The notes under the pieces were generated by a model. That model was not told the origin of the DNA. It saw only the letters and a list, made by a program, of their open reading frames with translations, and made no database searches. The position numbers were made by a program, and so were the translations under genes. Below, piece by piece: positions 1-11,183 of a DNA stretch of 64,000 bases (position 1 is its first letter; each line of letters begins with the position of its first letter). Source of the DNA: Eunapius fragilis (Eukaryota > Porifera > Demospongiae > Spongillida > Spongillidae); the NCBI GenBank assembly GCA_963681505.1, contig OY811980.1:2902553-2966552 (forward strand), read 5' to 3'.

Positions 1-871
1 CAATGTATGGGAGGTGAGTGCCTAAATCATTGGCACAAATCTAGCGGGAAACCATGCATGCACTTAATTTGCACAGCTATATCGCCGTAATGGATAAAGT
101 ATAAATTAATGAACAGAACAAATCAATAGTGACAGGACCCTTCTACGAACGTACCGAATTTGAACCAATTTGTACGCTCCTACCTGAAGAGGACGGCCGT
201 TTTCCTATTTTTAAAACAACATACCATGCACACCATCACTATATGTGCAAATCCATTTTGGTGTCATACTCATGCGGAGTACCAACATTACAAGGTCCAA
301 TACCCCATAGGGTTCATATATGAATCCACAAGACCCATTTTCCCATTAAATGTTCCATAACTTCCTCGGGCAACAGTACAGTGACACTATAGAGTTCAGA
401 GTCATGACAGCATGTCCCCTTACCAATTATAATGTCACAACCATGAGAACAGCGGGGATGTATCTATCATGGGTGGGTAGGCAACTAAGCATGGCTAAAT
501 TCATTATATGGAGAAAAAAATGGTACCATCCCAATATAATTTTCCCTGGTAGGTAAGCCTAAAAGTTGTGGGTGGGTAAGCCCAAACATCATGGGTGGGT
601 AAACCCAAATGGCAAAGTGTTCATCTAATAAATCCCTGAACAGGCACACTAATGTTACATCGTTTTCAACCATCCACCACTGTATATGTGACTTCATTTC
701 GATTTTATGCACATTTAGTACACTGTATGTATTTATTGGAGGAAGTCATTTAGGGTAGGTGGGGCTTTAACTCTGACCATTATTATTAACACACAACATC
801 ATTTGACACATGAAAGCAATTATTATTCAGTGAATCATGTAGACCCTCTAGCCTGTTGTATAGTCGTGGTG
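1..871. other. Left margin, no gene recognised
   Basis: Repeated at 39119-39977. It holds a short degenerate tandem motif around 470-610 (GTGGGTRGGTAAGCC-like units). No reading frame resembles a known protein, and short ORFs on both strands differ in continuity between the copies. Confidence 0.6.
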
Positions 872-1446
872 CACTGTTTAAAAAAAAAAGGTGTTACCGT
901 AACACACTTAGGGGTGTTCGTACGCATGTTTAAAAATGACACCCCATGGGGTGTAGTAGTAACCACTCAGGAGTGTTACAGCTAACACCCCTCAAGTGTA
1001 GCCAGCTGTACACTCTATTGCGTGTTGACAGAGGTATTAATATCTCGCCATAAATTGATGATCCCAAAATAAATTGATATTAATAAACTTCACAACAACA
1101 GGTTCAATTGATTTTAATAAAATGACGATAAATAAAGTCACGAACAGAGAACGTGCTGTTAAGGGTGACACATGCGCAATGAAATATACACAGCCAAATA
1201 ATATCAATGTTTTGCAGGTACTGTACATTCCTGGTTGATTCCCGTGACGTTCCACAAGTTCACCTTGTCGCACGTTCAACATAACCCAACACAAATGCAA
1301 TACATGGATCAATATTTATACTGATAAACAGTTGATATCATGCTGGTGCCAAGCGTAAGCATGCATGATATTCCAAATGTGCTGATTGTTGAATCATACC
1401 TTTCCATGCAAAATATTACCCATTCTAGGTATTCATACAATAATTA

Positions 1447-2292
1447 AAAGTTTTGCACAAATACAATTCTGTTCAGTTACAAATTCTCTCTGTCTATTGC
1501 TACAGAAGTCACATGTTCTCCATTGCAACCCGGCAGTCGAACATGATAGGCGCCAAAAGGATGTTCAAGCTGCCTTGAGGAGTGCCTCAGTAGCACATGT
1601 TAAAAAAAAACCTACCCTGCTATTGACAGACCCATCACATGAACATCATACAGTTATGGAGCTGGTGGTGATGTTATGATGTGACGTGATTACATCATGG
1701 GGCCTTTATACTTCACACACTGACTGGTAACATTGTTCCACACACACAGTAGGGATCTCTGGAGCACACACAGCCACTGAAGAAAGGGATCATTAAAGTA
1801 TGTGTGTGTATGTGTGTGTACATGCGCTATGCAAAAACAAAGCTCTGTAAGCATACTGCATGATACACCACACATAACATGAAGTGATGAGTACACACAT
1901 ACTCACACTGTGTAGTTGACCATACCTGCAGTCAAGGTATTGACAACACCTCTCCATTGGCAGACTGTAGATGCCACTGTCAGTGTTCACATAGAGGTAC
2001 TTCACTCAACTCTGAGGGGTGGAGCATACAGTGTAGGGGAATGTGATGTTGAAATGGCTGAGGGTTGTGGTCAGAACTTACTTGATTTCTTATCTCTATT
2101 TGATTTCTTATCTCCATTTGACACGATACATCCTCACCAGCTGGGGATAGGGGTGGTGGTGGTGGTGGGGAGTCACAAACGTAAGCATTTTGTTATGTCA
2201 CCACTACACCAACACAGCCATAGGCATGCATGCAGAACAGAGGTACACTCACTAATAATATGCCAACACAGCAGTGGGTATTACCTTCTCCC

Positions 2293-2327
<35 letters not shown>

Positions 2328-3090
2328 AAATAAAAAACATTTTACCGGGCAAAATTACATTCACATAGCTATCGCCCACAGGTTTGCAAATGTTAAACAG
2401 TAACCGAGTGACAACACTTGGACTATTTAAGTAGACTGAACGAATATTGAGCGTAGCTGGATACATGCCATGAGCGCTGGGGGCTACCTTATCTGCCACA
2501 CTCAGAGCCCCCCCCCCCCCCCCCCCTCCAAAAAAAACACATTCCACCACCATTAGCTCTAGCCTTGAGCATACTTCTGTCATACCAGTCCTCACCACTG
2601 TACAGTGTGCCCCCACTATGCACCCATTATGCACCACGTGTGTCTCTACACAAGCCATTGCATATTCCTTGACCCAAAACGTCTGTTGGTGAGTGATGAG
2701 TACTCACTAGTGCACACACACACACACACTCACACACACACAAACACACATTTACTTGTTCCCAGGAAGAGGACATCTACATGATGATCCATTTAGCACA
2801 CAGGTCTGGTCTACAGCCATCTTTGTTACCCTGTTAAGAGGAAAGGGATGGTGACATGAGATGTGATCACCACAGGGGGTAAGGCCTTACACCACACAAC
2901 TCTGCACAGCCAGGAGCTCAGGGGTGTATTGGGCTATTGATTGTCCTCTGGGAGTCCTAATATGACCTGCCATTATAAATGAGTCCCCTGTTGCTGTTGC
3001 CATTAGGGACAAGGGCATCACTGTTTGACACAGATAGAGGTCAGGGGACTATACCTGATGACAAAAAAGTAACACACCATGTACAAAAAG
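1447..3090. other. Block present only in copy A
   Basis: Copy B goes directly from the equivalent of 1446 to the equivalent of 3091 (junction near 40502). The segment is rich in poly-C, TG/CA and GTG runs and has no recognisable gene. I see no terminal repeats or target duplication, so a deletion in copy B is more likely than an insertion in copy A. Confidence 0.65.
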
Positions 3091-3153
3091 TGAACATGAC
3101 TGTTAGCTCCACCCCTACTTCCTCTTCCTTCTCCCACCCCTCCCCCCATCCCA

Positions 3154-3271
3154 ATGATGCGTGTGTGTGGTGTTTGTGTGTGCGTGTGTATGTGTGTGGG
3201 TGCATGTGAGGTGTGTGGTGTGTGTGCATGTGTGTGGTTTGCGTGCAGTGTGTGTGTGTGTGTGGTTGATG
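3154..3271. repeat. GT-rich microsatellite
   Basis: Imperfect TG/GTGTGC repeat, repeated in copy B at 40567-40687. Long Val-Cys ORFs in this stretch are artefacts of the dinucleotide. Confidence 0.85.
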
Positions 3272-5347
3272 TGTTGATGTATTATCATAGGTGTAGAATA
3301 GAGGAGGCTCAGACCCCCCCCCCAGGCAATTTGCTGAGGGGGGTTCAGCACCACTCCCCCCCCCCCCCCCCCCCCCCCCAGTGTACCTGTATTTACATTA
3401 TTAAATTAATGGTAAAGGAATGGTGGTAAGGGAATGTACCCTATGTAGTCATTGAAGGTTCCATACATAAGCTCTGGACACACACTCTCCTCCAGCATAG
3501 TACCGCCCAGGTTAACTAAAGATCACACCCTCTGTGGGGTGAAGGGATGTCATAATGATGCCAACAGCCTTAGACCATCATGGGAAGGTGCATTCATGTG
3601 GATGTTAGCATTCACCACGAGGTTAGGTCTGAGAGGACCAGAGGAACGTTGCATGTTATGTTGGTAGGAAAGGGAAGACCATTTGGTCTACTGACCGATC
3701 CTGAGTCGATCTGGGGAGGAGGAAGGAGGAGGGAAGAGGGAGGGGGAGGGAAAGCATGTAGGCAACCAGTCAGGTCCAAGTCACATGATCCCTCCATGGC
3801 AACCTTTGGTGATGTAAAAGGGTGAACAGTCTTCATGCCTGTGTACATAGGAAAATGAACTATTGACTCACCTAGCTCTTGATGAGATCCCACCCATCAT
3901 ATGATCTCCATGGAGACCCACACATCCAAGTCACACCCCTCCATGGCAACCTCCAGCCTTCAGGGGTGCCTGTGTGCATGCGAAAATGAAAATGCATGGT
4001 GCATGATAGAAATAATAAAACTAGTAGAACCTTTATGGCACTCAAAGGCAACTGCATATATAGTACAGCAAAAATTATTTTTATTAAATGGCTGGTTTCC
4101 TTTTGTTTTTCCACTCACCTTATGCAAAGGTGGTGTGATGCGTTTTGCGAGACATCCAAATACACGTGTTGTATCAACTGGCCATACTGTCAAAATGGAG
4201 CAGGATCTCAATTGTCAAATAATTATCTAGTATTAGCTGGTCATTATGGTCATGGCTTTTTGACAGCATTGCCATGACAATGATTTTTAACCCCACAACA
4301 ATACTGTACAAGAGTCACTACAAAATGTGTCCAAACTCTGTCACTAGTAGCCTACCCTTAAAGCAGGTGGGCAGAATTCAATTTCATCCAGCATACTTCA
4401 TGTTTGTCTTCAGGCTATCAGGGTCTGCATGTGATAAATAGACGTGTGTAGCTGCATAACTGCATGATCATGAACACTTTTAACATACACTGCAACAGGT
4501 AAAATAATTTGAGGCCTACCTACATACCCTGTTTCCTTGAGCTACATGTGATAACATACGCATACCCATAAAAATACTTGTGTCTGACAATAGATATGTC
4601 ATTTTACTAGGGTGAGGTCTCAATAGAAACCCGATGGATTTTAATACACGTTGCTGCACAAGCCGTGCTACTTAACCTTCGCTCTCTCTCTCTCTCTCAA
4701 CACAAAGCGGCATGCTGCTTGCATATTAAGCTATGGTATACGCATGCATACCTGAGTACCGATCACCTTCGTATAAACACCGCGGCACTTACATGAACAC
4801 AGAACACTGCAGGCAAGACTTCATAAACATACCATAATTGCACGTTGACAAAGCGACGTTAACGTGTATACAAACGCACTAGCTGCACGATAGTCTATAA
4901 ATCCACACCGACGAACGCCCGGGCCAAGGCAAGCCTATGTTAGACGTTTAGTACTGGTAAGTGATTTGCGGCCATGTCATCTCGCAAACCACGCCCTCAA
5001 TCCGTCAAAAGGTAATTACAAAAAAGGCTGGGGACCCCATTCACTGGGGTGTAATGCGGTTATGGCAGCACACCTTTATAATGTCCTAACACCCCATTAT
5101 TGGTGGCGTGCGGTGTTAGCACCCTAGCATACTCTGCCTGGAACACCCATAGATGTAAGCTGAACACCCTTGTGTGTTCCCTGGGCTGTAACACCTTCAA
5201 ACCTAACACCCTCCGGCTCGGGCCTTTTTTTTTTAACAGTGTGGTAGTGAATATTAAAGATAGAGTGTGAACTTGCGGATTACATTTGCATCATATCCCG
5301 AAGTAAGAAGACGACGGAGGAGAAATTTTAAACGGGACCTGGTATGG

Positions 5348-5356
5348 ACAATTAAT
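5348..5356. repeat. Left 9-bp target-site duplication (ACAATTAAT)
   Basis: ACAATTAAT lies directly outside the left end of the 5357-10585 element and is repeated exactly at 10586-10594. Copy B, which lacks the element, has a single ACAATTAAT at 42767-42775 followed by the same flank (GGGACGAG). This fixes both element ends. Confidence 0.95.
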
Positions 5357-5460
5357 TAGTCTCGTACCCAGACCCTGGTTCCCACAGCTGCGGGAGGATT
5401 ACATCACCGCTACGTGGAAAGAGGGTCTGGAAGAATGCTCACATCCAGTCGTTCCGTGTG
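5357..5460 (+). repeat. Left terminal inverted repeat (104 bp)
   Basis: Pairs with 10482-10585 with about four mismatches by eye. Inside it, CCAGACCCT (5368-5376) and AGGGTCTGG (5422-5430) form a nested inverted repeat around a 45-base spacer. The right end has the same pair, so each end could present two transposase contact sites in opposite orientation. Confidence 0.95.
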
Positions 5461-5500
5461 CGCCTGATTTTAGGCGCACAATCAGAATGCAGAGCACTCG

Positions 5501-5508
5501 TGACGTCA
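5501..5508. promoter_or_regulatory. CRE palindrome upstream of helicase gene
   Basis: TGACGTCA followed by CG, 78 bases before the helicase ATG at 5587. The same ten bases (TGACGTCACG) occur near the other end of the element, upstream of the second gene. CREB/ATF-family factors bind this palindrome. Its role as a promoter element here is inferred from position and symmetry. Confidence 0.6.
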
Positions 5509-5586
5509 CGCATGGTGTACTTTTTAACACTAATTTGAAAACTCATTTGTTAGTTATTGGTTATTGCTATTGGTTAGTCCAATAAC

Positions 5587-7005
5587 ATGGATATTGAAGC
5601 AGCTATCGTATGCGCTAGCGAGAGATTGGGTTACACCTCAATACGTCCTAACCAGCACAAAGCTGTTAGGAGCTTTATGGACCACAAGGACGTGTTTATA
5701 AGCCTTCCTACAGGAAGCGGGAAATCGTTTTGTTTCGCAGTGCTACCCTTGGCGTTTGACAATTTCTACCAACGCGTTGGTAGCATCGTGATAGTTGTGT
5801 CACCGCTAATTGCTTTGATGAAAGATCAGGTACAAGATGATCGCATTGCACGTGCATTTTGTTCAGGTGTACTGTACATCCGTGTTTATAGGTAGCAAAT
5901 CTTAACGCGAAAGGGTTGAAGGCGGCCTATTTGAGTAGTCAGTCAGACGATAAAGGGCAGCAAGAAACCGTTTTAAGAGGGGAAGCCCAAATTGTTTTCA
6001 TTGGTCCTGAGCTTCTGCTTAAGAATGCTACATGGAGGGAGATGCTACGAACACCTATTTATCGTACCAATCTGGTTGCCTTCGTCATTGATGAAGTGCA
6101 TTGTGTCACTAAGTGGTACGTTGCACATGTGTCCTCAAGTTCACTGGTGTTTAATGATGTATTTATCCTCATATTTTAGGGGGGAGTACTTCAGGCAGGA
6201 GTTTAGACATTTGGGTGCAGTCAGGAGCTTGATCCCATCTCATGTCAACATCATGGCTATGACAGCTACTGCAACCACTGCAACAAGAAATGAGATTGCC
6301 ACCATCTTAAGCCTTGATAACCCTGTGGTTGTTGCAGCATCACCCGATAAATCCAACATTTCATACCAAGTACGACGAAAGACAACTCTTGAGGAGGTAT
6401 TTATGCCACTACTTATGAAGCTTAAATCTTTTAGATGCAAACTTCCACGGGTAATCATTTTTTGTAGAAAATGCCAGGAATGTGTAAAACTATACAACTT
6501 CTTCTTTTATTCAATGAGGGAGGAATTTACAGAGCCTGTAGCAGCACCCAATCTGCCTATATTTCGACTGGTAGATATGTATACAGGTGCAACCCGTAAG
6601 TCTGTGCAGGATTCCATTATAACTTCATTTAGGAATAGTGACAGCCCACTTAGAATAGTAATTTGCACTATTGCTTTTGGGATGGGCATAGACTGCACTG
6701 ATGTATGTCAGGTTATACACTGGGGACCATCATCAGATGTTGAGTCATATGTGCAGGAGTGTGGAAGAGCAGGTAGAAATGGTTGTCGTGCAAATGCACT
6801 CTTATTATGGAGTGAAGTGGATGTCAAATCCCATGTCTGCAAAGAAATGGAACACTTCTGCCATAACAAGGAAACATGCAGAAGAGCTCTGTTAATGTCA
6901 TACTTTGATTGCCCATTTGAAAACATTTGTGGTTGTATTTGCTGTGATGTGTGTGCATTACGCTGTAAGTGCCAGAACTGTAACCCTGATTTTTTCCCTC
7001 TTTAA
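5587..7005 (+). CDS. RecQ-type SF2 DNA helicase of the transposon
   Basis: Three exons: 5587-5829, 5892-6115 and 6180-7005, with GT-AG introns of 62 and 64 bp, giving 430 aa. Visible helicase motifs in order: motif 0 (RPNQ, residues 20-23), Walker A PTGSGKS (41-47), motif Ia SPLIALMKDQ (72-81), DEVHC box (148-152), TATAT (184-188), motif IV IIFC (248-251), FGMGID (322-327) and QECGRAGRNG (348-357). A cysteine-rich segment (376-423) resembles the RecQ zinc subdomain. The winged-helix RQC and HRDC domains are absent, so it is a minimal helicase. RecQ proteins unwind DNA 3' to 5' using ATP. A role in opening or resolving DNA during transposition is inferred from its place inside the element. The start is the first ATG after the CRE site. 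Confidence 0.93.
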
Positions 7006-7184
7006 TGCTCCCTGTGATGTTCGGTCCCATGCACTGAGTATGTTGTCAGGTAGGCCTGATATGCGGTAGCTGTTAGGGTAGAGTACCACCCATGTTCACT
7101 GTCATTGTTTTGCCCACTGAGATAAATATGCAACTGTATGAATTTTAATTTTAGACATGAACACATCTAAAATGAAAGCGGGGA
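7006..7184. other. Gap between the convergent transposon genes
   Basis: 179 bases between the two stop codons. It is A/T-rich towards 7140-7160 and must hold both 3' ends. I see no canonical AATAAA in a convincing position for either gene. Confidence 0.5.
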
Positions 7185-10100
7185 TTAATGAAGTATCTCC
7201 TTGACTTTTGTTTTCATCCATACATCTAGCTTTTTTCTTTTCACACTAGTTAATAGTTGATTACATGTGATGGATGAAAATGTGCAATGCTTCCTGCCAG
7301 GTTTGCTTTGGAATACTTCATTGTTTGCAAGTTCAGTAACAATTTTGTCTAGATCCTCAGACTCCGACCTGTGAGTGTGTCTGCCAGAATGCCCTATTCC
7401 ATTAGCCTTATCATATTTTTCTAGTATAACCTTTAGAGCACCTAGTGCTTTGCTGGCTCTCATTATTGCTTTGGGTGTTTTGTTTGCTCCAAGGTGGCTA
7501 ACTGCATCTTTGATAAGACGGTTCAAATGCTCCATATGGAGATCCGCTGGAATGTTTTTTCCTGCTCCACCTTCGCTGTTCACAAAACGTCCCCACAGCA
7601 TTTGCTCTGCATGTCTAGGTGGGAGGGTGTAATAGTATTGCATCAAAAAGGTGAAGGCTTCAATACAATAGTTCTTATGACCTGTGGCCCGAAAGATGAT
7701 TAGAAAATATTTCCAGCATCGTAGTACTCTAGTTCCATCACCTTCCTTTATGGCATCCTTAAACTCCAGTAGAAGCAAACCTAAGGACAGGGTTTCTCTT
7801 GCATATTCCAAAACGTTGTCATTTTGTTCACTGGCTTTGTTTGACTGCTTGGTAAAGGAAACACAGACAGCCTGACTGCATAATGCCTCCACAATACTCT
7901 TCACAGCTGCTATAGGATCAGCAGAAGATAGTATCTTGTCAGATAGCTGCCTTGTGTTTGCAACACCCACATTCTGAACAGCAGCTGCTAAGACATGACC
8001 CACTACCACAAGTTCTAGAAATTCCTCACAAGCAGTGAGGTCTTTGGAGACATCAGACACTACATTACGCCTGTTTATGACATTCCTTAGCTGGAATAGC
8101 GTTCCTCCATCAATAGTTGAGCAGGACTTGTACAGTCTTCTCCATATCACCTGTGGTGATGAATTCATACCAATGAATATCATTAACACATGGCTCTGTG
8201 GAGTCTAGTCTACTCTTGTTTACCATAATGTACACACCATCTAAACCCTCCCCTTTCACATGCATGCTTCACCATACACTACCTTCATGTAACACAGCTT
8301 TGTGTGCCAGTCTTCAATGATAGGAATAAGTCCCTCACCACGCTCCCATCCATTTATTGAGTTAGAGAGAATACCTTGGCCACCACGAATTCTGGCAGCT
8401 GTCAACTGGTAACCACCAATCAGAATGTGGTAGAAGTGGTCAATATTGAGGGTGACAACTTCTGACCCTCCACCTTCTGTATTAACTTGGAAGGTCTGAA
8501 CACTTGTGGTCTTTGGAATGTATTTATGCAATTCATCTACAATATCTACCATGTCATTGAGCACATTCTCATTTTTCAAAATCACTCCCAAAGGTACCTG
8601 TATTGTACAATGGACTAAATCATTACAATATTGTTTTTATAAACTACAATCACTTACCACATTTGACTTTAGGGACATATTCCTAGAGTACTTGTGAAGA
8701 ATATGGTGATTTGTACCAGCTGACAATGTCTGAAGACCTGGTAAATAATGGACTAACATTCGTGTCATTAGAATTTGAAAGTTTGCAACTAATTTTTCAT
8801 TGTCTGCTGGTGCAGGGAAAAAGACATTGAAGTCAATGTCATCAGATGTAATCAGTGGAGGACTGCTATTAAGGTGTTTAAAACTAATCCTGTCCTTTAC
8901 TGCATATACATGAAAGTAATGCAGTGATGTGGTTTGGTTGCTAAATCTAATATCACGAGGTTTTACATTCTTGTCAATGTTATCACCTACTAGTTTGAAT
9001 CCAAACCACTCCAAATCCTCTTCATCATTAGGATTGGTAGGATCCACAACCACTATAGTACAAAGGAATAAGAATGCATTCACTTGTAACATGGGCCATA
9101 AAATTACACTTACCATCTTGTAAAACATCATGAGATGGCAAATCACTTTCACTGCATGATGACGACAGTGATGTTGTTAAAGGAGAAAAACTTGGTGATT
9201 CTATGCTGGATGATGAGTCGTAGTTATCAGTATACACTGATAATATTGGTGCAACAGAGCCATAACCCTAAGAAAGAAACTGGTTTTAGGTAAATGAAAT
9301 GAAATGAATACATCAACAATTACATGAGTGTGGTTTGTATATAAGTTTTCAATACTGCTACCCATTCCTTCACTACCACATCATGGTTTGATCCGAGAAT
9401 GTCAACCACTTCTCTTGTACTGTCACTTGATAAACACAAACCAAGTTTCTGCAGTCTTGAATATACCTAAATGTATGTATATACTACATAATGAAAATCT
9501 TATCCACTAACAGATAGTTGCATTTACCATTTTTCCTGCATGCCCAGAGTATAGAATGAGAGATACAATAAAATGAATAATGGTATTCCTCCCATGTGAT
9601 TTAACAAGAATTGCTATGCAGGCAAGAGTTATGCTGAGACGTTTAGGACTGTTTTTTGGGATGCAAGCATCTAACATTCCAATGAGGACAGGAGCTACAC
9701 GTTTGAGGGTAGTGTAGTGACTGTGGCTATTTGCATAAGACGTTGCAAAGCTCGCATTCTTGACCAGGATGGTACAATGTTTTATGATGTCCTTCATTTC
9801 CGTTCTTATAATCCAGTTAATCCTAGCCAACAGGTACTTCCTCATTGCTTCAGATCGCAGTGAATGCTTTGCAAAAGCTACTTTTGCATTGCGACCTAGA
9901 GACCTTCCAATCGCTTCCCTTGATGGAGACAGTACGTGCTTCTTCTCACACCCTTGATAGGTTATAACAACCTGTGCAAAATTTTAGCAATCCATTGACA
10001 TAAATGCCCCAGACAAATCTTATGCATTTACCTTAACACCACTTGCTTCTTCTGGAAGAGTATCAGCTGCACGCTTTGTGCCTTTGCAGCGAGAAGTGGA

Positions 10101-10376
10101 AGGTGTGGTAGAACTTCGTAGGCGAAGCAACTCCTGCAATTCACTCTTTAAGCTATCTAACTTCTCCTTTAATGCCGAATACTTCGTAGTGAGGTTGAAG
10201 CATTTCTTACATATAAACCCAGATGAGTACTCTTTCGACGCATCGCTCTTCGCTCCTCCAGCATCGCAGACTAGGTCAAATAGTACAGCTCGACACTGCA
10301 ACACTGATGGACTATCGAGCCGCCGTCTGTCTTTGCAGCTTAACACAGGGGCAACGCATAGTTTGCAGCAATCCAT
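7185..10376 (-). CDS. DUF6589-like protein with ZAD-like zinc domain (presumed transposase)
   Basis: Seven exons on the minus strand: 10376-10032, 9971-9528, 9466-9362, 9267-9114, 9052-8658, 8597-8283 and 8150-7185. All have GT-AG junctions and the frame is kept, giving 907 aa. The N-terminus has C4-x2-C7 and C56-x2-C59 in the spacing of a ZAD-type zinc domain, then a heptad-like coiled coil (about 66-88) and a basic patch. The C-terminal half contains segments I recognise as DUF6589: IEDWHTKLC (575-583), VIWRRLY (587-593) and QLRNVINRRNVV soon after. Residue 544 is Tyr in GGYQLT, where relatives, from memory, have Asp (GDQLT). The start is the first ATG downstream of the CRE site; the upstream GTG is not used. 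Transposase function is inferred from location and lack of any other candidate. Confidence 0.88.
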
Positions 10377-10430
10377 ATTTCTAGCGCGCGTGAATTGAGC
10401 GATAACAAATGAGTGTCGCTGTGACACCTA

Positions 10431-10438
10431 TGACGTCA
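10431..10438. promoter_or_regulatory. CRE palindrome upstream of DUF6589 gene
   Basis: TGACGTCA followed by CG, 55 bases upstream of the minus-strand ATG at 10376. It mirrors 5501-5508, giving the two element genes matching control sites. Confidence 0.6.
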
Positions 10439-10481
10439 CGCTTACGATGACATAACGTCTGTCATGCATTAATCGAACGCC

Positions 10482-10585
10482 CACGCGGAACGACTGGATG
10501 CGAGCATTCTTCCAGACCCTCTTTCCACGTAGCGGTGATGTAATCCACCCGCAGCTATGGGAACCAGGGTCTGGGTACGAGACTA
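10482..10585 (-). repeat. Right terminal inverted repeat (104 bp)
   Basis: Inverted partner of 5357-5460, ending GGGTCTGGGTACGAGACTA. It contains the same nested AGGGTCTGG / CCAGACCCT pair. Confidence 0.95.
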
Positions 10586-10594
10586 ACAATTAAT
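10586..10594. repeat. Right 9-bp target-site duplication (ACAATTAAT)
   Basis: Exact copy of 5348-5356, followed by GGGACGAG as in the uninterrupted copy B sequence. Confidence 0.95.
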
Positions 10595-10913
10595 GGGACG
10601 AGTGATTTTGAAAATCGCACCGGCAGTTTTATAACACACAGATACAACGCAGAACTGTTCTCCTTTTTTGATATCGCTCGATTGCCACTAAGAGCGAAGT
10701 GACCCGACTCTTGGTCAACGCGAGTGACGTTTTGTTATAGATGACTTCAATCGTACTGCTGGATTCCTACTCCCCTAGGTTATCTCAGCCAATAAGCACA
10801 CCAGTGCATTACAGAAATGTAATCACTTCGTACTTATAAGGTGCAGCCCCGCATAATAAGAAATTACATTGATTTATCTTTAGCGAGCAGCAGATCGCTG
10901 TAAACAGCAGGTG
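10595..10913. other. Unique-looking spacer, no gene
   Basis: Continues the sequence interrupted by the transposon; copy B equivalent is 42776-43093. No long frame and no known motif. The stretch ACGCAGAACTGTTC near 10648 resembles ACGCAAAACTGTTC near 25030, upstream of the talin-like gene. Confidence 0.5.
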
Positions 10914-10922
10914 TGCACTTAG
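10914..10922. repeat. 9-bp target duplication of the foldback element (TGCACTTAG)
   Basis: TGCACTTAG is repeated exactly at 13953-13961 on the other side of the element. Copy B has the same pair at 43094-43102 and 44624-44632. Confidence 0.88.
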
Positions 10923-11183
10923 ACCGCTTGGAAGTTGGCACCACATTCCACAGCACCACATTCCACACTAATTATCACAAAACAATATTGTGCGCGGCGG
11001 GCGCCAGTTACCCACAAGTGCAAGAACTAGCTAAAATTACACAATAACAGCATACGATCTGATTGCATCATGCGTGAACCGGTACATGTAATCAATATAA
11101 TAATACTGCACTACCACAGCATCTGATGAGGTCTACACATTTCTGAACATGTGTGATTAAAATGGCCCCTTCTCCTTTAGGAC

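Larger units (their letters stand above)
872..5241. mobile_element. Non-autonomous CACTA-like element, copy A
   Basis: It begins CACTGTTTAAAAAAAAAAGG and ends with the inverted TTTTTTTTTTAACAGTG. The first and last 200 bases carry many short GGTGTTA / TAACACC motifs in both orientations, as in the sub-terminal regions of CACTA/EnSpm elements. The interior (about 1050-5000) has no transposase and is microsatellite-rich: TG/CA runs, poly-C at about 2296-2324, 2509-2526 and 3358-3379, and a CT run at 4682-4699. A clear target duplication is not visible, so assignment to CACTA rests on the CACTG ends and motif arrays only. Confidence 0.5.
5357..10585. mobile_element. Two-gene DNA transposon, RecQ helicase plus DUF6589-like protein
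   Basis: A 5229-bp element bounded by 104-bp terminal inverted repeats starting TAGTCTCGTACCCAGACCC and flanked by a perfect 9-bp target duplication, with the empty site preserved in copy B. It carries two convergent spliced genes and almost nothing else: a 430-aa RecQ-type helicase (+) and a 907-aa ZAD-like/DUF6589-like protein (-). Each starts about 210-230 bp inside its end and has a CRE palindrome upstream. Both frames are open after splicing, and the repeats differ at about four positions by eye, so the insertion is young and postdates separation of copies A and B. From memory, Academ-type transposons also carry a helicase but make 3-4 bp duplications, so the superfamily is unresolved. 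Confidence 0.93.

Noticed and set aside
2326..2658. Minus-strand frame with poly-Gly
   Set aside because: Caused by poly-C runs in a non-coding element; absent from copy B.
5992..6179. Helicase exon 3 frame extended upstream through the intron
   Set aside because: The upstream codons are in a different frame from exon 2; splicing 6115 to 6180 restores DEVHCVTKW-GEYF, the expected order of RecQ motifs.
7375..7875. Plus-strand frames inside the last exon of the DUF6589 gene
   Set aside because: Shadows of the coding strand, no independent start context or family match.
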